Part shown: positions 60,050 through 64,000 of the stretch, piece by piece
How positions within the stretch are numbered: the stretch's first letter is position 1
How the letters are laid out: every line of letters begins with the position of its first letter
From: Acanthopleura granulata
Taxonomy: Eukaryota; Mollusca; Polyplacophora; Chitonida; Chitonidae
Direction: 5' to 3'
DNA: 64,000 nucleotides
Assembly: GCA_016165875.1 (NCBI GenBank)
Contig: JABBOT010000014.1
Location: forward strand, 13,455,432-13,519,431
Program-made: the position numbers and the translations under genes
The notes under the pieces: generated by a model
Told to the model about the DNA's origin: nothing
The model's input: only the letters and a program-made list of their open reading frames with translations
Database searches by the model: none

Positions 60050-61848
60050 AGGGCAAGACCAACGTTTTTTGACATGGTTTCAGTTGTTTCTAGATCCTCT
60101 TTCATAAACATAAGACCCTCGAATACTTAAATCAGTTTTAATATAAGCGATTAATTAATTCATTTCTGAAACGGAAGTGGTGCATGCAGGCAGGTGTATG
60201 TAGGCAGTGCAACAACTATGTCAGCATACACTGTCTGGCGACGAGGAAGTGTTGTGCTGTATCTATTTGTCAAATACATGAACATCCCTCGTATCGGACG
60301 CTTTTTCTCAACACTTAAGTGTATCATGTGATGTATATGTAGTTCATTGCTGTTTACAGATCTGCATAGTAAGGTCACACCTTGCTCCGACCCTATTCGT
60401 AGGTATATAACCTAAGTCTTCAGTGTAGTGTTACAACAGCTGATAGTTTTGCTTGCGGAAGCGCTCTATATGGTGTTACTCAACATACTAGCTGAAAGCA
60501 CACATTTTTATCTAATTTAGATTTAAATGCAGGAACTCACCTGTATATATGCGTAGTAATTTCAATGGAATATGGCTAACGATCGGACTTACCTATTAAA
60601 TCACACCCAACTCGTATAACGTGTACTCAACAATGGTCAAGTTATTTTATGTAATAATTTAAATCATCTACGCCATGACATACTTTTTATCAATGAAGGC
60701 ATTTATTTCTAGTTCTATATTATATCTTAAGACTGAGAAAACTAACCTGGATGACCAAATATTCCTTCGTGTTGGTTTCGGTCGAAGGAATGGGACCCAA
60801 ACTCATGGCCTTGCGAATGTGTGATATATGAATATATACGAATTATGAATTAATCTTCAATTTCCCATTTGATTGGTTTTATTAGTGCAATGTATATTTT
60901 ATGTCTGTAGACAATATATTTAGCAGGGTCTATCTGATTGTCTCAAAATAATATTGTTTCGCCGTTATTCCGTAACATTTGTAAAATACAGATCCATAAA
61001 AGAAGGTATGAAGCATACGATCAGCCTTCCACTCTTGTGCTTATATCTATATACAGGTGAAAGTAACATATGATAAATACGTTGTGATGCTTACTTATCC
61101 GAACCAAGTAGCACGTAGGCCCAGGTCTATTTCTTTCTTTTTTATGCGAATGTATGCGCCGAATTTGAAAGAATTTGAGTTTGCGACATCAGATAATAAG
61201 ATGACCAACGAATGCAGGGGAGCGTTGGTACATGAAATTATAGCTGAGAAAGGTTCACGTGTATACAATCTCGATGAGGTCAGGCCTCATAGAAGGTAAT
61301 GAAATAAATCCTCGCTCTGCTGTACACTGTATTGTGTAAGATTGTGTAAATGTAAATGGACAAAAAGTTGAATGATGTTAGTTCAAGTGTGTTCAATCTG
61401 AATGTCTAGTAAAACTTTGACACCAAGGGTCATGACCGTTGACTAAAATACGACAGTTAAAACACTACCAGTACAGAGTACACCTATACAGTATGGGCTA
61501 GGTTAGCTACGCAGTCCGTCGTGTCCGAGGAAGATGCGATTTGTGTGATAGTGTAGGTCGATAAACAACGATCAACTCGCCGAAGTGATGGACTAGCTGG
61601 TGTTTAAATGTCTTTGATATGACGGATGTATATATATATTAGCATATAGCTACAACACACCTCTGCTTCATTAGCATACCGTGTTGTTGCTGCACCGCCT
61701 ACATGCACCACGTGCGTCACTTCCGTTTTAGAAATTAGTTAATTAATCTCTTATATTAAAGCTGATTTAAGTGTGCCCTTGTGTTGTGTTCATGAAATGA
61801 GATCAAGAAACAACTGAAACCCAGTTTAAAAATCTTTGGTCTTGCCCT
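60050..61848. mobile_element. 1,799-bp DNA transposon with long inverted ends and TTAA target duplication
   Basis: The left end AGGGCAAGACCAA and the right end TTGGTCTTGCCCT are exact inverses; similarity continues inward with shifts for about 180 bp (TTTCAGTTGTTTC, TTTTAATATAAG, AAACGGAAGTG, TGCATG motifs on both sides). TTAA flanks both ends (60046-60049 and 61849-61852). The paralogous sequence at 57159-57950 has a single TTAA at 57730-57733, which gives the empty site. TTAA duplication is typical of piggyBac and Kolobok; the AGGG ends do not look like the CCC ends of piggyBac. No intact transposase is seen. Confidence 0.85.
61057..61295 (+). CDS. Exon-like open frame inside the TTAA element
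   Basis: 79 open codons plus two bases lie between an acceptor ATATACAG and a donor AAG/GTAATG. It includes VTYDKYVVMLTYPNQVARRP and EIIAEKGSRVYNLDEVRP. It could be a remnant transposase exon or a captured host exon; no family recognised. Confidence 0.35.
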
Positions 61849-61852
61849 TTAA

Positions 61853-62064
61853 ACTAACGTCATGAGCTGGGGAAGAAAAGATCGACATAAAATGGTGCAA
61901 GTACTGCTGCCAGGTTCCCCATCACGGACACAATAACGGATAGGCACTTTTTACGTGGGGAATACTAACGAATTGCACTGAAAGACAACTGATCACTGGT
62001 TTCAAGAAGAATAAAATTAGAAGAAGAACAATAGGCCCATTTCACAGCCCTTGTGCTCTAATTT
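61853..62064. repeat. Duplicated sequence, copy B, right part
   Basis: It matches 57734-57950 (CATGAGCTGGGGAAGAAAAG at 61860 and at 57742). It resumes exactly after the right TTAA. Confidence 0.8.
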
Positions 62065-62069
62065 ATGTT

Positions 62070-63540
62070 TAGTGACGGTTCGGTTTATCACTATTTCAGC
62101 TATCTATTTTGCATGTAATAACTTCTTAGCAAACTCCTATATCTTCGCCTTTTCCCTATGTTTTGCTACACACAAATTTTCTCTTCTTTCTTGAACTATC
62201 AACCTGTTTCTTCCCGATTACAAAGGAGAAATGTCCACTCGGTGTTTCGGGAAATAGTAGTCTGAAGGGGGTGTGGTCGGTGGCAATTTGGTGAACAGAA
62301 CAATTATCAGTGCGGCTGCTGTAGAGCACTGGGGATTCTCTGGCGGCAGGCACGGCTCGCCATGTTCACCATTCGTCACCACAGACCTATTCCTGCTAAG
62401 CAATTCTACCAACTGGGGAACTTCAGCAGGAAAAAGTTTGCGTAAAAGGCAATATTACAATGATTAAGGCATTTAACTGAACTGTTCTCATATGTTGCAG
62501 TCGTATGTTCTGAAAGCAGAGTTTCAAGTTCGAACCCGACAAATGATAGTCAGCTTTTTTTAAATTACAATTACTATAATATTGGCATCTGATTAAAGTT
62601 TAACAAAAGGTATTTGGAGTAAACGAACGACGGAGAAAATTGAGAAGGTCGTACTTTGTGAGCTTAGGAAGTTTCTGAAGGAAAGAGGTGTCATTTGAAA
62701 TTCCCCACTAAGTATAAACTGAAAACAAAAATGTATTGCGATCAGGGGAACAAAACTTTCGGCTTTCCAAGTTGACGGGTCATTTTCTATTTGCCCACAT
62801 GCACTCGGAGGCTCGTTTAGTTCGTTCGGCGAATGCCAAGTAGGTCTCTGACTTCTTATTACCCTTTCTTTCCAAGTATAGAAGGATTAACATCTCAGCA
62901 CGTTACCATAAGGAATCCTTCTAGTTATAAATGATACATTTTAGATCTTAGAGGACTTCAATTTGCGTTCTATTGTAAGTCAGAAAGTTACAATCAAGCG
63001 GCCGATGGATCGAGTTTTCGACAGCACATAGTACACTCTCAAACGCCGTAAATTACTCAAAAGCGAGAAATAAATTTGTGAAAAGACCATCTTTTGATGT
63101 AATGGGGTATCACAGATTTTAAATTATTTTATGCTCAATAAGGCGAATTATGCCACTCCGAGATCTGTAGGTGTCATTTGCACATGATTCAGTTTGCCAT
63201 TTGAAGGATTGATCAATAAGCTGATTGAGCTTCGCTGGTTGCAATCTGAAGCACTGGGGTGGTGTGTCTAGTCACCAAGCATACAGGTCATCGAGTGCCT
63301 GCAAACGTACGCATATAAGGCAACAATATTTCCTTCTGTAAAAACATACGCACAGTATATAGACCCTCACTGTACCACCAATACTGGCTCTACCGCCAAG
63401 ATAGCGCCAGCCCCAAAGCTGGCGTTATGCCGACGCACCAGAGTATACGCGCTCTTACATACTGGCCTCGTACGAATGTAAGTGCGACATTTTAAACACT
63501 TTTTCAACTCATTGACGACAAGAGGTCGTGAGAATGAATA
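62070..63540. other. No gene recognised
   Basis: A small perfect hairpin CGCCAGC-CCCAAA-GCTGGCG sits at about 63405-63424; nothing else. Confidence 0.4.
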
Positions 63541-63544
63541 AATT

Positions 63545-63745
63545 CTTTGTCTTCTTGTGGCAGGGTGAGTCGATGCCGCCAAAGTGCTGCCGACTTCATG
63601 ACGAAGACACCAGATATGACACCCTATACCGTGTCACATCATACTGACACCTGATCGACCATTTCTGTTTCCTTAATCTAACTTATCAGTTCTGAGCACC
63701 AAGCAAAGCAGCAACAAGTGCAATTAAAGCTGTTATCCGACAGCA
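63545..63745 (-). mobile_element. SINE family 2, reverse, headless
   Basis: GATGCCGCCAAAGTGCTGCC, GACGAAGACACCAGATATGA and CATACTGACACCTGATCG motifs. Confidence 0.78.
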
Positions 63746-63764
63746 TTGCCTGGATCAACACTAT

Positions 63765-63910
63765 TACCTATCTAGCACCTCTGGTAGTCCCCTGATAACT
63801 TCATGGTAATAAAAAACTGAAAAGACTGAGAAGGGATGAATTGGATTTGAACTCATGACTGTTATATAGAATGGGCCTACTACTAAAAACCAGCGTGGAA
63901 GCAGTTCAGC
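63765..63910 (-). repeat. Possible reversed tRNA-like SINE head
   Basis: GGATTTGAACTCATGAC at 63843-63859 is a reverse B box, but no clear A box or tail is seen. Confidence 0.25.
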
Positions 63911-64000
63911 TCTGAACCTTTGCCCATGGCTCATAACGAAAGACATAAAGAATACAGTATAGCAAGGGTAATTTCCATTCTTATAGTTAACTGCACTCAG

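Overview
The window is nuclear DNA from an animal, most likely a mollusc or another lophotrochozoan. It is AT-rich and gene-poor, has introns with normal GT/AG borders, and is crowded with tRNA-derived SINEs, fold-back (MITE-like) elements, decayed hAT, Tc1 and LINE pieces, and tandem repeats. The organism guess rests on my recognition of the SINE tail type (a GTGAAATATTCTTGAGTACG core followed by AAATAA repeats) and of the lectin gene architecture; no search was run. There are no operons, rRNA genes, convincing tRNA genes or CRISPR arrays.

Layout. 1-25.1 kb: scattered short exon-like blocks on the minus strand, several joined by compatible intron phases, suggest one long unidentified gene that leaves the window at the left edge. 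Between them lie minisatellites (1.0-2.05, 8.1-8.5, 16.26-17.33, 20.86-21.01 kb), SINEs, two hairpin/MITE elements and a broken ORF cluster near 12-13.6 kb. 25.6-30 kb: inverted CGTGACGGAATT motifs, a 158-bp-period repeat, a LINE RNase H relic and two SINEs. 30.2-33.74 kb: a 3.5-kb array of alternating purine-pyrimidine hexamers, then six 58-bp repeats. 36.66-38.2 kb: a broken hAT transposase (ZMYM1-like type) abutting a Tc1/mariner C-terminal relic. 40.5-43 kb: a 473-bp inverted-repeat element, a 67-bp dimer repeat and exactly 25 copies of a 40-bp satellite.

The best gene is on the plus strand at 43,959-49,224: six exons whose phases all match encode a 466-residue single-pass membrane protein (signal peptide, C-type lectin-like domain, PAN/apple-like domain, Ser/Thr-rich stalk, CWCRC motif, transmembrane segment). 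Its probable 3' UTR holds a ~500-bp fold-back and a reversed SINE. At 52.2-53.65 kb a small minus-strand three-exon gene is likely, starting just inside a CpG-rich patch. 57-62 kb carries a duplicated ~800-bp sequence; the second copy is interrupted by a 1,799-bp element with long terminal inverted repeats and TTAA target duplications, the first copy giving the empty site.

The lectin gene probably acts at the cell surface in recognition or adhesion. The other two gene models are inferred from open frames and splice sites alone. Most of the rest is repeat or featureless intergenic/intronic DNA.
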